Of a stretch of 64,000 nucleotides of DNA, positions 50,089 through 59,270 are shown one piece after another. Under the pieces are notes generated by a model that worked only from the letters and a program-made list of their open reading frames with translations, made no database searches and was not told the DNA's origin. A program made the translations under genes and the position numbers. How positions within the stretch are numbered: position 1 is the stretch's first letter; every line of letters begins with the position of its first letter. This DNA is from an uncultured Dysosmobacter sp. (lineage in GTDB: Bacteria > Bacillota > Clostridia > Oscillospirales > Oscillospiraceae): assembly GCA_934565855.1 (NCBI GenBank), contig CAKTIO010000007.1:128539-192538 (forward strand). Reading direction: 5' to 3'.

Positions 50089-50874
50089 TCAGAAGCTGCC
50101 GTTCATGGCATCCATATTCCGGTCATCCAGTGCCTGCTTGGCAAGCTCAAAATAGCCAATTTCAGTGGTTTCATACTGGGGCAGATAGTGGGGAGCAATG
50201 AGAATGGTGAATACGCCGCAGATCAGGACCTGTACCACGCCGGGAAGCTGAAGTCCCGGCAGAGTATAGCCGGGCAGAAGCAGGTCACTGTAGTAGAAAT
50301 ACAGGTTCGGCAGGCTTGCCAGCAGTGCCCAGCCTATATAGCTCAGGTCCAGCGCCAGCAGGTGGAGTTTGTATCCGTAGGTCTGCTGCTTGCTGAGCCG
50401 CAGTGCCTCCATGACGTCCAGCTCCGGATTTTCACACAGGTTCAGAATGGCGAAGCGGTAGCGGTACATGGCAATGATGCCAGGAATGAAGAACAGCATG
50501 CTCCACAGAACGATAAAGAGGTATTCCACTACATATAATAGAATGATCTTTCCCACAAGGGAGAAGCCGTCAAACAGAGCGAGGTACTCCACCCGCTCAC
50601 TCCGGCGGATCGCCATGCAGTAAAGGTAGCAGCCTACGCCCAGCACCAGTCCCATCAGCTGGGACAGGATGCTCAGAAACATGCTCAGGGGATTGGTGTC
50701 AAAAAAGAGGAAGGAACTTACCGGCAGGGCGGAATCCGCCACTGTGGTGATAACGTCCATCAGGGTGGTCAGGCAGAGAAACAGGGTGAAAAAGCCCACG
50801 GCAGAGACCTGTGCGTCCCGCAGAAGCCGGCGGGACTCCGCCTTCATCTGCCTGCGGTCAATGGATTGAAACAT
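50089..50874 (-). CDS. DUF975 family integral membrane protein
   Basis: A 261-residue protein with about five or six hydrophobic segments and the DUF975 marks: LFFIPGIIAMYRYRFA followed by ALRLSKQQTYGYKLHLLAL. Function of the family is unknown. The ATG 50874 start begins MFQSIDRRQMKAESR, typical for the family. It is divergent from the rnf operon; 50875-51080 between them shows no gene. Confidence 0.85.
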   Translation of the reverse strand: MFQSIDRRQMKAESRRLLRDAQVSAVGFFTLFLCLTTLMDVITTVADSALPVSSFLFFDTNPLSMFLSILSQLMGLVLGVGCYLYCMAIRRSERVEYLALFDGFSLVGKIILLYVVEYLFIVLWSMLFFIPGIIAMYRYRFAILNLCENPELDVMEALRLSKQQTYGYKLHLLALDLSYIGWALLASLPNLYFYYSDLLLPGYTLPGLQLPGVVQVLICGVFTILIAPHYLPQYETTEIGYFELAKQALDDRNMDAMNGSF

Positions 50875-51080
50875 AAAAAGCCTCCTGGTTCAGGAAATGG
50901 GGGACCGTCCGCGGTCCGGTAAAGGTCAGTGTAGCACAGGCTGGAAAAAAAGACAAGAAAGGAGGAGAAAAGATGGTGATTATTTTCACGGAATTTCTAA
51001 TTTTCAGGTGAATTCTGGAAAAAACGCTAAAAAAACGTTTAGGAGGTAACAAATTGTGCGGAAATGTGCCGTTCATAGTC

Positions 51081-51109
51081 TGGACATTTTATAAAAACTG
51101 GTGTAAAAT
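51081..51109 (+). promoter_or_regulatory. Promoter of the rnf operon
   Basis: TGGACA (51081-51086), 17-base spacer, TAAAAT (51104-51109), start near 51116, 49 nt before rnfC. A small GGTAG/CTACC hairpin lies in the leader. Confidence 0.65.
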
Positions 51110-51164
51110 AAAACGCAGTATGTGGTAGCAAAAACTACCAAGGAGTAAAAATGAGGTGAAGACA

Positions 51165-52529
51165 ATGGCACAAGCTTTCTTTGGCGGCGTTCATCCCAAC
51201 GATATGAAAGCCGCGACCAATGAAAAGGCCATCGAACAGCTGGCACCCCCGGCACAGGTGGTCATTCCCATGTCGATGCACTTTGGCGCACCATGCACCC
51301 CCCTTGTAAAAGCGGGCGACCATGTGAAGGTGGGTCAGAAGATCGGCGAGTTCCATGGTCTGGGCGCACCGATCCACGCAAGTGTTTCCGGTACGGTCAA
51401 GGTGGTGGAGCCCCGTCCCTATTCCATGGGCGGCAACATGATGTCCGTGGTCATCGACAACGACTTCAAGGATGAGCTGTCCGAAGAGGTCCAGGCTCCT
51501 GCCGACCCCGACGCCCTCTCTGTGGAGGAGATGATCGAGGCGGTGAAGAACGCTGGTATCGTCGGTATGGGCGGCGCGACCTTCCCCACCCATGTGAAGA
51601 TCTCCGGCGGCATCGGCAAGGTGGATACCGTGATCATCAACGGCGCAGAGTGCGAGCCGTACATCACCGGCGACCACCGCACCATGCTGGAGCGTCCCGA
51701 GGAGATCATCGGCGGCTGCATTTATCTCGCCAAGATGTTCGGCGTGGATAAGGTGGTCATCGGCGTCGAGGACAACAAGATGAACGGCATCGAGTCCCTG
51801 AACAAGACCATTGCCGAAAAGAATGCCCCCGTGGTGGTAGAGCCGCTGCACTGCCGTTACCCTCAGGGCGGTGAGAAGCAGCTGTGCCAGGCGATCACCG
51901 GCAAGCAGGTGCCTCCCGGAGGACTGCCTGCCAACATCGGCTGCGCGGTGTTCAACATCAACACCACCTGCGCCATTTTCCGTGCCATCACCCAGGGCAT
52001 GCCTGTGGTGCGCAAGATCGTCACCGTGTCCGGCTCCGGCGTCATCGAGCCGAAGAACATCGAGTGTCCCATCGGCACCCCGGTGTCCTGCCTGTTCGAC
52101 GCCTGCGGCGGTTTGAAGGACGGTACATACAAGTTGGTCATGGGCGGTCCCATGATGGGCATGGCTCAGTACACGGCGGATGTTCCCGTGGGCAAGGGTA
52201 CCGGCGCAATGCTGGCATTCTGCGAGAACGAGGAGCAGACCGTGGAGCATCCCCAGTGCATCCGCTGCGGCAAGTGCGTTGCCGCCTGCCCCATGCACCT
52301 GGAGCCCCTGTTTATGTACCAGTACGCATCCAAGAATATGCTGGATGAGCTGAACGACGCCCACATCATGGACTGCATGGAGTGTGGCGCCTGCACCTAC
52401 ACCTGTCCCGCCCGTATGCACCTGGTCCAGATGTTCAAGACCGGCAAGCAGAAGCTGAAGGACAAGATGGCGGCTGAGAAGGCTGCTGCCGAGGCAAAGA
52501 AAGCTGCGGCAGAGAAGAAGGAGGCGTAA
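51165..52529 (+). CDS. rnfC: Rnf complex subunit C
   Basis: A 454-residue NADH-binding peripheral subunit. It has a barrel-sandwich N-terminal region, the flavin/NADH site GIVGMGGATFPTHVK, a SLBB-like middle and two 4Fe-4S motifs (CIRCGKCVAACP and CMECGACTYTCP). The C-terminal tail is Ala/Lys-rich. The complex links ferredoxin oxidation to NAD+ reduction and pumps Na+ or H+. ATG 51165 is chosen over the in-frame GTG 51156. First gene of rnfCDGEAB. Confidence 0.96.
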   Translation: MAQAFFGGVHPNDMKAATNEKAIEQLAPPAQVVIPMSMHFGAPCTPLVKAGDHVKVGQKIGEFHGLGAPIHASVSGTVKVVEPRPYSMGGNMMSVVIDNDFKDELSEEVQAPADPDALSVEEMIEAVKNAGIVGMGGATFPTHVKISGGIGKVDTVIINGAECEPYITGDHRTMLERPEEIIGGCIYLAKMFGVDKVVIGVEDNKMNGIESLNKTIAEKNAPVVVEPLHCRYPQGGEKQLCQAITGKQVPPGGLPANIGCAVFNINTTCAIFRAITQGMPVVRKIVTVSGSGVIEPKNIECPIGTPVSCLFDACGGLKDGTYKLVMGGPMMGMAQYTADVPVGKGTGAMLAFCENEEQTVEHPQCIRCGKCVAACPMHLEPLFMYQYASKNMLDELNDAHIMDCMECGACTYTCPARMHLVQMFKTGKQKLKDKMAAEKAAAEAKKAAAEKKEA

Positions 52530-52532
52530 CTC

Positions 52533-53570
52533 ATGACTGATTATAAGAATCTGAAGCTGATTGCGACTTCTTCTCCCCACATCCGTGCAGCAGAGAACAC
52601 CAAGTCCATCATGCTGGATGTTATCATTGCAATGGTACCGGCACTGGCATTTGCCTGCTACTGGTTCGGTCCCCGGGCGCTGACCCTGACCTGCGTGTCC
52701 GTCATCGCCTGTATGTTCTGGGAGTGGCTGTACCGTAAGGCTTTGAAGAAGCCCCAGTCCGTGGGCGACCTCAGCGCCGTGGTCACCGGCATGCTGCTGG
52801 CATTCGTTTCTCCCGTGACGCTGGAATACTGGAAGATCATCATCGGCGCGTTCTTCTCCATCGTGGTGGTCAAGCAGCTGTTCGGCGGCATCGGCAAGAA
52901 CTTCGTGAACCCCGCTCTGGCAGGTCGTGCTTTCATGCTGGCTTCCTGGGCAGGCTCCATGACCTCCTGGGTGGATTCCACCGCAGGCGGCAAGGCTCCC
53001 ATCTTCGGCACCTCTGCGGATGTGGTCACCTCCGCAACGCCTCTGGCACAGATGAAGGGCGACGACATCGCTGCTACCTTCGCCGCCATGAGCGAGAAGT
53101 ACTCCGTAATGGATATGTTCCTTGGTAAGATCGGCGGCTCCCTGGGTGAGGTTTCCGCCCTGCTGCTGATCTGCGGCGGTGTGTACCTGATTGTCCGCAA
53201 GGTCATCACCTGGCACACTCCCGTGGCTTACATTGCTACGGTGGCTGTGCTGACCCTGCTGTTCCCCCGCGGCGGCGTGGACAACCTGCAGTGGATGCTG
53301 TATAACGTGTTTGGCGGCGGTTTGATGCTGGGTGCCTTCTTCATGGCAACCGACTACGCCACCTCTCCCGTTACCCACAAGGGGCAGCTGATCTTCGGCA
53401 TTGGCTGCGGTCTGCTGACGGTGTTTATCCGTTACTTCGGCTCCTATAACGAGGGCGTCTGCTACTCCATCATGGTGATGAACTGCTTTGTCGCTCTGAT
53501 CGACAGTCATACTCGTCCCACTCGTTTTGGTGTTGTGAAATCCGAGAAGAAGGAGGCGGCTGCGAAATGA
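52533..53570 (+). CDS. rnfD: Rnf complex subunit D
   Basis: A 345-residue membrane subunit with about nine TM segments that carries covalent FMN in the family. The FMN-attachment threonine is probably in the TSATPLAQMK segment, compared with SxAT in homologues. FGGIGKNFVNPALAGRAF and ATDYATSPVT are conserved. It starts 3 bp after rnfC, with the ribosome site inside the rnfC end. Confidence 0.94.
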   Translation: MTDYKNLKLIATSSPHIRAAENTKSIMLDVIIAMVPALAFACYWFGPRALTLTCVSVIACMFWEWLYRKALKKPQSVGDLSAVVTGMLLAFVSPVTLEYWKIIIGAFFSIVVVKQLFGGIGKNFVNPALAGRAFMLASWAGSMTSWVDSTAGGKAPIFGTSADVVTSATPLAQMKGDDIAATFAAMSEKYSVMDMFLGKIGGSLGEVSALLLICGGVYLIVRKVITWHTPVAYIATVAVLTLLFPRGGVDNLQWMLYNVFGGGLMLGAFFMATDYATSPVTHKGQLIFGIGCGLLTVFIRYFGSYNEGVCYSIMVMNCFVALIDSHTRPTRFGVVKSEKKEAAAK

Positions 53571-54193
53571 GTAACGAAGCCAAGGAAAAGATCCAGATGG
53601 ATCCCAAATATCTTCTGAAGCTGACAATGACTCTGCTCATCACCTGCGCCATCGTGGCAGGATTGCTGGGCTTTGTCAATCAGCTGACTCTGCCCAACAT
53701 TACGGCAGCCAATGAGAGAAAGACCAATGAGGCTCTGACAGCAGTGTTTGAGGACGCTTCTGCCCCCGAGTTCTCTGAAATGGACATTACCGACGATGTT
53801 GCCGCGGCGGCATCCTCCTTCGGCGCTACGATGGAGAACCTCTACGAGGCAAAGGACGGCGGCTCCACCATCGGCTACGCGGTCAAGCTGACAGCCTCCG
53901 GCTCTCAGGGTCTGATCGAGATGGTCATCGGTGTGGACGCTGACCAGACCGTTACCGGCGTTTCCATCGTGGACAACTCCGAGACCTCCGGTATTGGCTC
54001 TAAGGTCATGAACAACGACCCGCTGCCCTCCGGCGTGGGTGTTCTGGACCAGTTCAAGGGCATGAGCCAGGCAAACGGCGAGCTGAAGGTCGGCTCCAAT
54101 GTGGATGCCATCTCCGGTGCTACCGTATCCTCCAAGGGCGTGACCAAGGGCGTCAACGGCGCTCTGGCTGCCGTGGCAGCTGTCATGGGCTGA
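53567..54193 (+). CDS. rnfG: Rnf complex subunit G
   Basis: A 208-residue subunit with one N-terminal TM helix (about 14-35) and an extracytoplasmic FMN-binding domain. SGATVSSKGVTKGVN contains the threonine that carries covalent FMN (SGATxSS pattern). ATG 53567 overlaps the rnfD stop as ATGA, so translation is coupled. Confidence 0.95.
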   Translation: MSNEAKEKIQMDPKYLLKLTMTLLITCAIVAGLLGFVNQLTLPNITAANERKTNEALTAVFEDASAPEFSEMDITDDVAAAASSFGATMENLYEAKDGGSTIGYAVKLTASGSQGLIEMVIGVDADQTVTGVSIVDNSETSGIGSKVMNNDPLPSGVGVLDQFKGMSQANGELKVGSNVDAISGATVSSKGVTKGVNGALAAVAAVMG

Positions 54194-54210
54194 GAAAGGG
54201 GAGCTGAAAG

Positions 54211-54822
54211 ATGAACTTCAAGAAACAGTTTAAGGAAGGTCTGATTACCAACAACCCCGTTCTGGTTCAGCTGCTGGGTATGTGTTCTACACTGGCAATC
54301 ACCACCTCCATCATCAACGGTTTGGGCATGGGCGTGTCCGTTCTCATCATCCTGACCCTGTCCAACATGGTTATTTCCGCCATTCGTAAGATCGTTCCCA
54401 ACAAGATCCGTATCGCCATGTATATCGTGGTCATCGCCGGCTTCGTGACCTGCGTGGACCTGCTGCTGCAGGCGTTCGTTCCCGCGGTTGCCGCATCCCT
54501 GGGCGTGTTCATCCCCCTGATCGTGGTGAACTGCATCATCCTGGGTCGTGCCGAGGCATTCGCCGCCAAGAACGGCGTGGTGGCTTCCGCAGTGGACGGT
54601 ATCTGCCAGGGTATCGGCTATACGCTGGTCCTGCTGGCAATGTCCGCCATCCGTGAGCTGCTGGGTGCAGGCACGCTGGCAGGCATTCGCATCATTCCGG
54701 AGCAGTTCTCCATCGGTCTGCTGACCCTGCCTGTGGGCGGCTTCCTGATTCTGGGTACCCTGATCGCAACCATGCAGTGGGCGCTTTCCAGACCCAAGAA
54801 GAATAAGGAGGAGAGCAAGTAA
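54211..54822 (+). CDS. rnfE: Rnf complex subunit E
   Basis: A 203-residue integral membrane subunit with about six TM helices. NNPVLVQLLGMCSTLAIT, FIPLIVVNCIILGRAEAFA and RELLGAGTLAG are typical of RnfE/NqrD and include the Cys residues of the membrane iron-sulfur centre shared with RnfA. GGAG precedes ATG 54211. Its last base overlaps the rnfA start. Confidence 0.96.
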   Translation: MNFKKQFKEGLITNNPVLVQLLGMCSTLAITTSIINGLGMGVSVLIILTLSNMVISAIRKIVPNKIRIAMYIVVIAGFVTCVDLLLQAFVPAVAASLGVFIPLIVVNCIILGRAEAFAAKNGVVASAVDGICQGIGYTLVLLAMSAIRELLGAGTLAGIRIIPEQFSIGLLTLPVGGFLILGTLIATMQWALSRPKKNKEESK

Positions 54823-55409
54823 TGAGCATTACAAGTCTTTTGGCGATCGCCCTGGGCGCGATCCTGTCCAACAACTTCATTTTCTCCCAGTTCCTGGGCA
54901 TCTGCCCCTTCATGGGCGTGTCCAAGAAGGTGGATACCGCAGTAGGCATGGGCATGGCAGTTACCTTCGTTATGGGTCTGGCATCTGCCTTCACCTGGAT
55001 CGTCAACGAGTTTATTCTGGTGAAGTTCGATCTGCTGTATATGCAGACCGTGGCATTCATTCTGGTTATCGCTGCCTTGGTGCAGTTCATTGAGATGTTC
55101 CTGCAGAAGTCCATGCCTGCGTTGTATACCGCACTGGGCGTGTACCTGCCCCTGATCACCACCAACTGCGCAGTTCTGGGCGTGGCACTGCTGAACATCC
55201 AGAGCAACTACAACTTCATCGAGTCCGTGGTCTACGGCATCACCGGCGGCCTGGGCTTCATGCTGGCAATCGTTCTGTTCGCCAGCGTTCGTGAGCGCAA
55301 TGTGTTTGCAGAGCCTCCCAAGTGCTTTGAGGGCTTCCCCATCGCGCTGATCACCGCAGGTCTGATGGCCCTGAGCTTCATGGGCTTCTCCGGTCTGCAG
55401 GTCTGGTAA
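54822..55409 (+). CDS. rnfA: Rnf complex subunit A
   Basis: A 195-residue integral membrane subunit with about six TM helices, the pseudo-symmetric partner of RnfE. NNFIFSQFLGICPFMGVS and GVYLPLITTNCAVLG include the conserved Cys residues for the intramembrane 2Fe-2S centre. The TAATG overlap with rnfE suggests coupled translation. Confidence 0.96.
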   Translation: MSITSLLAIALGAILSNNFIFSQFLGICPFMGVSKKVDTAVGMGMAVTFVMGLASAFTWIVNEFILVKFDLLYMQTVAFILVIAALVQFIEMFLQKSMPALYTALGVYLPLITTNCAVLGVALLNIQSNYNFIESVVYGITGGLGFMLAIVLFASVRERNVFAEPPKCFEGFPIALITAGLMALSFMGFSGLQVW

Positions 55410-55422
55410 GGAGGAAGAAACC

Positions 55423-56322
55423 ATGAATATTGTTGCTGCTGTTCTGGTCCTGGCAATTATGGGCGGCATTTTCGGTCTGATCCTGGCCGTTGCCTCCATC
55501 GTGTTTGCCGTGAAGACCGACCCCCGTCTGCCTGAGATCATTGAAGCCCTGCCCGGCGCAAACTGCGGCGGCTGCGGCTTTGCCGGCTGCTCCGACTGCG
55601 CCGCGCACATTCTGGAGGGCTCTGCTCCGGTCAACGCCTGCCCCGTGGGCGGCGCGGTGTCCGCTGAGAAGATCGCTGCCATCATGGGCGTGGAAGCCAC
55701 GGAGAGCGAGAAGATGGTGGCTTACGTCCGCTGCAACGGCGGCGTGAACGCCAAGAAGCGCTTCGAGTATGTGGGTATTCACGACTGCGTTGCTGCTACC
55801 AAGGTTGCCGGTAGCCCTTTGGACTGCAACTTCGGCTGCCTGGGCTTCGGCTCCTGCGTCAACGCCTGTAAGTTCGGCGCCATGAGCATCGGTCCCACCG
55901 GTGCTGCTGTGGTGGATCCCGAGAAGTGTACCAACTGCATGGCTTGCGCGGCGGCTTGCCCCCGGAAGCTCATTACCTCCGTTCCCGCCTCCAAGAAGGT
56001 CCATGTGGCTTGCGCCAACAAGGATAAGGGCAAGGCTGCCATGAGCGTCTGCTCCAACTCCTGTATTGGCTGCGGTCTGTGCCAGAAGGAGTGCAAGAAG
56101 GACGCCATCCATGTGGTGGACGGTGTGGCAGTCGTTGATTACGCCAAGTGCGTGGGCTGCAAGCTGTGTACCAAGGTCTGCCCCCGCGATGCCATCTCTC
56201 CCGCTGCAACGGCTGAGGAGAAAGAGAAGTACAAGGCAATCAAGAAGGCTCAGGCAGAGAAGGCAAAGGCTGCTGCTGAAGCCAAGGCGAAGGCTGCGGA
56301 AGCTGCTGCCAAGGCAGAATAA
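55423..56322 (+). CDS. rnfB: Rnf complex subunit B, ferredoxin-like
   Basis: A 299-residue subunit with an N-terminal TM helix (about 3-27), a four-Cys motif (PGANCGGCGFAGC), then several ferredoxin-type clusters (CTNCMACAAACP, CIGCGLCQKECK, CVGCKLCTKVCP). It is the entry point for electrons from reduced ferredoxin. The C-terminal 35 residues are a Lys/Ala/Glu helix. Last gene of the operon; a strong terminator follows. Confidence 0.96.
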   Translation: MNIVAAVLVLAIMGGIFGLILAVASIVFAVKTDPRLPEIIEALPGANCGGCGFAGCSDCAAHILEGSAPVNACPVGGAVSAEKIAAIMGVEATESEKMVAYVRCNGGVNAKKRFEYVGIHDCVAATKVAGSPLDCNFGCLGFGSCVNACKFGAMSIGPTGAAVVDPEKCTNCMACAAACPRKLITSVPASKKVHVACANKDKGKAAMSVCSNSCIGCGLCQKECKKDAIHVVDGVAVVDYAKCVGCKLCTKVCPRDAISPAATAEEKEKYKAIKKAQAEKAKAAAEAKAKAAEAAAKAE

Positions 56323-56342
56323 GCCGTTCTGTGAAGGAACTG

Positions 56343-56378
56343 AAAAATATCCGGATGCTTGCATCCGGATATTTTTTT
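56343..56378 (+). terminator. Terminator of the rnf operon
   Basis: 16-bp stem AAAAATATCCGGATGC with complement, TT centre, then T run. Confidence 0.94.
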
Positions 56379-56455
56379 GCCCGGAGGACAGCACAGCTCC
56401 GGAGGTCCGTCCAGGACCAACTGGGGGATCATAGGACTTTTTTCGGAGATTTTCC

Positions 56456-56483
56456 TTGTATTCTGCGGAAAAGAAGGTATAAT
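56456..56483 (+). promoter_or_regulatory. Promoter of the folT-folC operon
   Basis: TTGTAT (56456-56461), 16-base spacer, TATAAT (56478-56483). Start near 56490, directly before the riboswitch. Confidence 0.75.
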
Positions 56484-56495
56484 GAAGCCAGAAAT

Positions 56496-56614
56496 GGCAG
56501 AGTAGAAGCACATGTGTGACGGAGACGGAGGTCTCCGGAGTGCCGGAAAAACGGGGAGTTGTTTTCCGGACGAAAGGGCGCAGACCTGCAGTATGTGTTT
56601 CGCATCCCGCTGCC
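56496..56614 (+). promoter_or_regulatory. Tetrahydrofolate (THF) riboswitch
   Basis: P1 stem GGCAG (56496-56500) with CTGCC (56610-56614). The conserved CAGAGTAG, GTGCCGGA, ACGGGGAGTTGT, CCGGACGAAAGG and GCATCCCGCTGCC occur in the order seen in the Eubacterium siraeum THF aptamer, remembered. After it, 56609-56672 can form a hairpin including a CCCTCC anti-ribosome-site and an ACTGCCGG element that could compete with P1. Folate binding should reduce folT-folC expression. Confidence 0.88.
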
Positions 56615-56689
56615 GCATAGAGCGCGTAATGCCCTCCTCTGTGCGGCTTTCCTGATGGAACTGCCGGATACACAAAGGAGGAAATTTTT

Positions 56690-57250
56690 ATGTTTCAACA
56701 AAAAAAGCACTCCGGACAGGTGCGGGTCATCTGTCGGACGGCGATTCTGACCGCCCTGTATGTGCTGCTGACGATGGTGTCGGTGCGGGCAGGAAATCTG
56801 CGCATCACCTTGGCTTCGCTGCCGGTGGTGGTGTGCGGTGTACTGTTTGGTCCGGTGCAGGCGGGACTGGTGGCGCTGCTGGGAGAATTTCTGAACCAGA
56901 TGCTCTCTTATGGCTTTTCCGCTACCACCGTGCTGTGGCTGGTGCCGCCGATGGTCCGGGGGCTGCTGGTGGGCATGGCAGGGGTCCAGTGCCGGAAGAG
57001 CGAAACACTGCTGCACCACCATCCGGTGTGGCTTTACAGTGTGTGCCTGCTGGCGGCGGTGGCGACGACGCTGTGCAACACAGCGGTGATCTATCTGGAC
57101 AGCCGCATCTACGGGTATTACATCCCAGGTTACGTCATGGGTTCCTTCCTGCTGCGTCTGGCAACGGGGTTGGTAACAGCAATGGTGGTGACGACCGTCT
57201 CCGTCCCCCTGCTGCGGATGCTTCAGAGACAGCTGGAAAAGGAACACTGA
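56690..57250 (+). CDS. folT: ECF-type folate transporter S component (FolT-like)
   Basis: A 186-residue membrane protein with about six TM helices typical of ECF S components. It shows the N-terminal TAILTALYVLLTMVSVRAGN, PVVVCGVLFGPVQAGLVALL and C-terminal RLATGLVTAMV helices. It binds the vitamin and docks to the EcfAAT module coded elsewhere. The THF riboswitch upstream and folC downstream make folate the expected substrate. ATG 56690 follows AAAGGAGG. Confidence 0.88.
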   Translation: MFQQKKHSGQVRVICRTAILTALYVLLTMVSVRAGNLRITLASLPVVVCGVLFGPVQAGLVALLGEFLNQMLSYGFSATTVLWLVPPMVRGLLVGMAGVQCRKSETLLHHHPVWLYSVCLLAAVATTLCNTAVIYLDSRIYGYYIPGYVMGSFLLRLATGLVTAMVVTTVSVPLLRMLQRQLEKEH

Positions 57251-57253
57251 GTC

Positions 57254-58522
57254 ATGACAGGAGAAGAAGCCATTGCATATATCCACGCCCACCACTGGCA
57301 GAACAGCCGTCCGGGACTGTACCGGATGCGCCGCCTGCTGGCGCTGCTGGGCGATCCGCAGGAAAAGCTGAAATTTGTCCATGTAGCAGGGACCAACGGA
57401 AAGGGCAGCACCTGTGCCTGCCTTGCCTCCATATTGCAGGCGGCTGGCTTTCGGGTGGGGCTGAATACTTCGCCGTACATCCGAACCTTTGAAGAGCGCA
57501 TTCAGGTGAACGGGGAGAACATCCCCGGAGAGGAGCTGGGCTTCTGGACAGAGACCGCCGCCCGGGCAGCGGATAAAATGGAGGAGCCGCCTACGGAATT
57601 TGAGCTGATCACCGCCATTGCGTTTTTGTATTTTCTCCACCGGAGCTGCGAGATCGTGGTACTGGAGGTGGGGCTTGGCGGTGCGCTGGATGCCTCCAAT
57701 GTGATCTCTGTGCCGGAGGCAGCGGTCATCACTGCGCTGGGCATGGACCATGAGAGCATTTTGGGACATACCCTGCCGGAGATCGCCGCCGCCAAGGCGG
57801 GCATTATCAAGGAAGGCGGCAGCGTGGTCAGCTATGGAGGTGTGCCGGAAGCGGACGCGGTGATCCGGAGGACCTGCCGCCAATGCCGCGCGGAGCTGCG
57901 GGAGGTGGATTTTACCCAACTGCACATCCGGGAGATGGATTTAGAGGGCAGCCGGTTTGACTTTGCGGAGTGGACAGACCTGTATCTGCCGCTGGCAGGC
58001 AGCTATCAGCCGAAAAACGCCGCGGTGGCTCTGACAGCGGTGCAGGTCCTGCGGGAGAAGGGATGGAGTGTCCCGGACAGTGCCATCCGGCAGGGACTGG
58101 CGCGAGTGCGCTGGTTGGGGCGGTTTGAGCTGCTGCGGCGGGGTCCGGTGTTTCTGCTGGATGGCGCCCACAATCCCCACGGCATTGCTGCTGCGGCGGA
58201 CAGTCTGCGGACGCTGCTGCCGGGACAGAAGCTGGTGTTTCTGCTGGGAATTCTGGCAGACAAGGATGCCGGAGATATGGTGCGCCTGCTAACGCCGCTG
58301 GCTCAGGCGGCGGTGGCGGTGCAGCCGGATTCTCCCCGGGCGATGGCGGCAGAGAACCTGTGCCGTTTGCTGCGGGAAGCCGGTGTTCCGGCACAAAGCT
58401 GTGGGTCTGTGGCAGAGGGAGTGGCATTGGCGCTGCGGGAAGCCGGAGAAAACGGCGCAGTATGCGCTCTGGGGTCGCTGTATTTTTCGGCGGATGTGCG
58501 CCGTGCCGTGCTGGGAGAGTAA
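57254..58522 (+). CDS. folC: Folylpolyglutamate synthase / dihydrofolate synthase
   Basis: A 422-residue Mur-ligase-fold enzyme that adds glutamate to folates. It has the ATP loop VAGTNGKGSTCA, the folate-loop SPYIRTFEERI, EVGLGGALDASN and DGAHNPHG. It starts 3 bp after folT and is probably translated from the same mRNA, so it is under the THF riboswitch. Whether it also makes dihydrofolate cannot be told. Polyglutamylation would trap imported folate. Confidence 0.95.
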   Translation: MTGEEAIAYIHAHHWQNSRPGLYRMRRLLALLGDPQEKLKFVHVAGTNGKGSTCACLASILQAAGFRVGLNTSPYIRTFEERIQVNGENIPGEELGFWTETAARAADKMEEPPTEFELITAIAFLYFLHRSCEIVVLEVGLGGALDASNVISVPEAAVITALGMDHESILGHTLPEIAAAKAGIIKEGGSVVSYGGVPEADAVIRRTCRQCRAELREVDFTQLHIREMDLEGSRFDFAEWTDLYLPLAGSYQPKNAAVALTAVQVLREKGWSVPDSAIRQGLARVRWLGRFELLRRGPVFLLDGAHNPHGIAAAADSLRTLLPGQKLVFLLGILADKDAGDMVRLLTPLAQAAVAVQPDSPRAMAAENLCRLLREAGVPAQSCGSVAEGVALALREAGENGAVCALGSLYFSADVRRAVLGE

Positions 58523-58583
58523 GACCGCTTTCCTGCCGCCCGCTTAGCTTCCGGCATTTGACGGTTTCCATAACGAACAAGAG

Positions 58584-58617
58584 CAGCTGGAGAACACAAA
58601 ACCGTGTTCTCCAGCTG
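58584..58617. terminator. Bidirectional terminator
   Basis: Perfect 14-bp stem CAGCTGGAGAACAC with complement and a 6-base loop, between convergent folC and the NmrA-like gene. Confidence 0.85.
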
Positions 58618-58626
58618 TTTGTCATG

Positions 58627-59256
58627 TCATGAAGATGGTATTGCTTTGGTGGCATCCCGCGTGATGCTGACGCTTTCTCTTGAATAGAGTGCGTCATCCA
58701 AAATTAACTGCACCGCAAGCTTTACCAATGCCGAAATCGGTGTGGTATAGCCCTTTGCCGCCTCACCCTTAACGGTGAGAACGACATCATCCGCGCCGCC
58801 CTCCCCCAGGTAGCCGGGGCGGAGAACGGTGTAATTCAGACTACTTGCCTCCACAATATCCACCGCTTTGCGGTTGGGAATCTGGGCAGGCTCATTGTCC
58901 AAATTGTCCTCGCCATCCATCTCGTCGGGAATTTCATTGTAGATGCCGACCGCACCCATAAAAATCAAACGGTTTATCCCAGCCTCTGTCATGGCGGACA
59001 CGATGTTTTCCGCGATTTGCGGCAGTGCGTCACCGGAAATGGCACAGTAGACCACATCCTGCCCCGGCATGACCGTTTTCAGGGCATTCACATCCTCCGC
59101 ATCACCGTTGACTACGGTGACGCGGTCACTGCCAGTATATACATCCCGGGCACGGCGGGCAAATAGGGTCAGGCGGCAGTCTGTTTCGCTAAGCAGCTTT
59201 TTTGTAAGAGCGCTGCCCGCTGTTCCAGCCGCGCCCAACAGCAGTACATGCTTCAT
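58627..59256 (-). CDS. NAD(P)-binding NmrA/SDR-like protein
   Basis: A 209-residue Rossmann-fold protein of the atypical SDR (SDR_a5/NmrA-like) type, with GAAGTAGSALTKKLL at the N-terminus. The middle (RLIFMGAVGIYNE, YTVLRPGYL) fits NAD(P)H-binding reductases, but a catalytic YxxxK is missing, so it may be a sensor or epimerase-like protein. ATG 59256 follows AAAGGAG. It is 14 bp downstream of the aldo/keto reductase and shares its MerR-controlled promoter. Confidence 0.85.
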   Translation of the reverse strand: MKHVLLLGAAGTAGSALTKKLLSETDCRLTLFARRARDVYTGSDRVTVVNGDAEDVNALKTVMPGQDVVYCAISGDALPQIAENIVSAMTEAGINRLIFMGAVGIYNEIPDEMDGEDNLDNEPAQIPNRKAVDIVEASSLNYTVLRPGYLGEGGADDVVLTVKGEAAKGYTTPISALVKLAVQLILDDALYSRESVSITRDATKAIPSS

Positions 59257-59270
59257 CCTTCCGGCTCCTT

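Noticed and set aside
51135..53627. 830-residue minus-strand open frame opposite rnfC and rnfD
   Set aside because: His/Gly-rich composition, antisense to well-identified genes, no ribosome site. It is an artefact of high-GC codon use.
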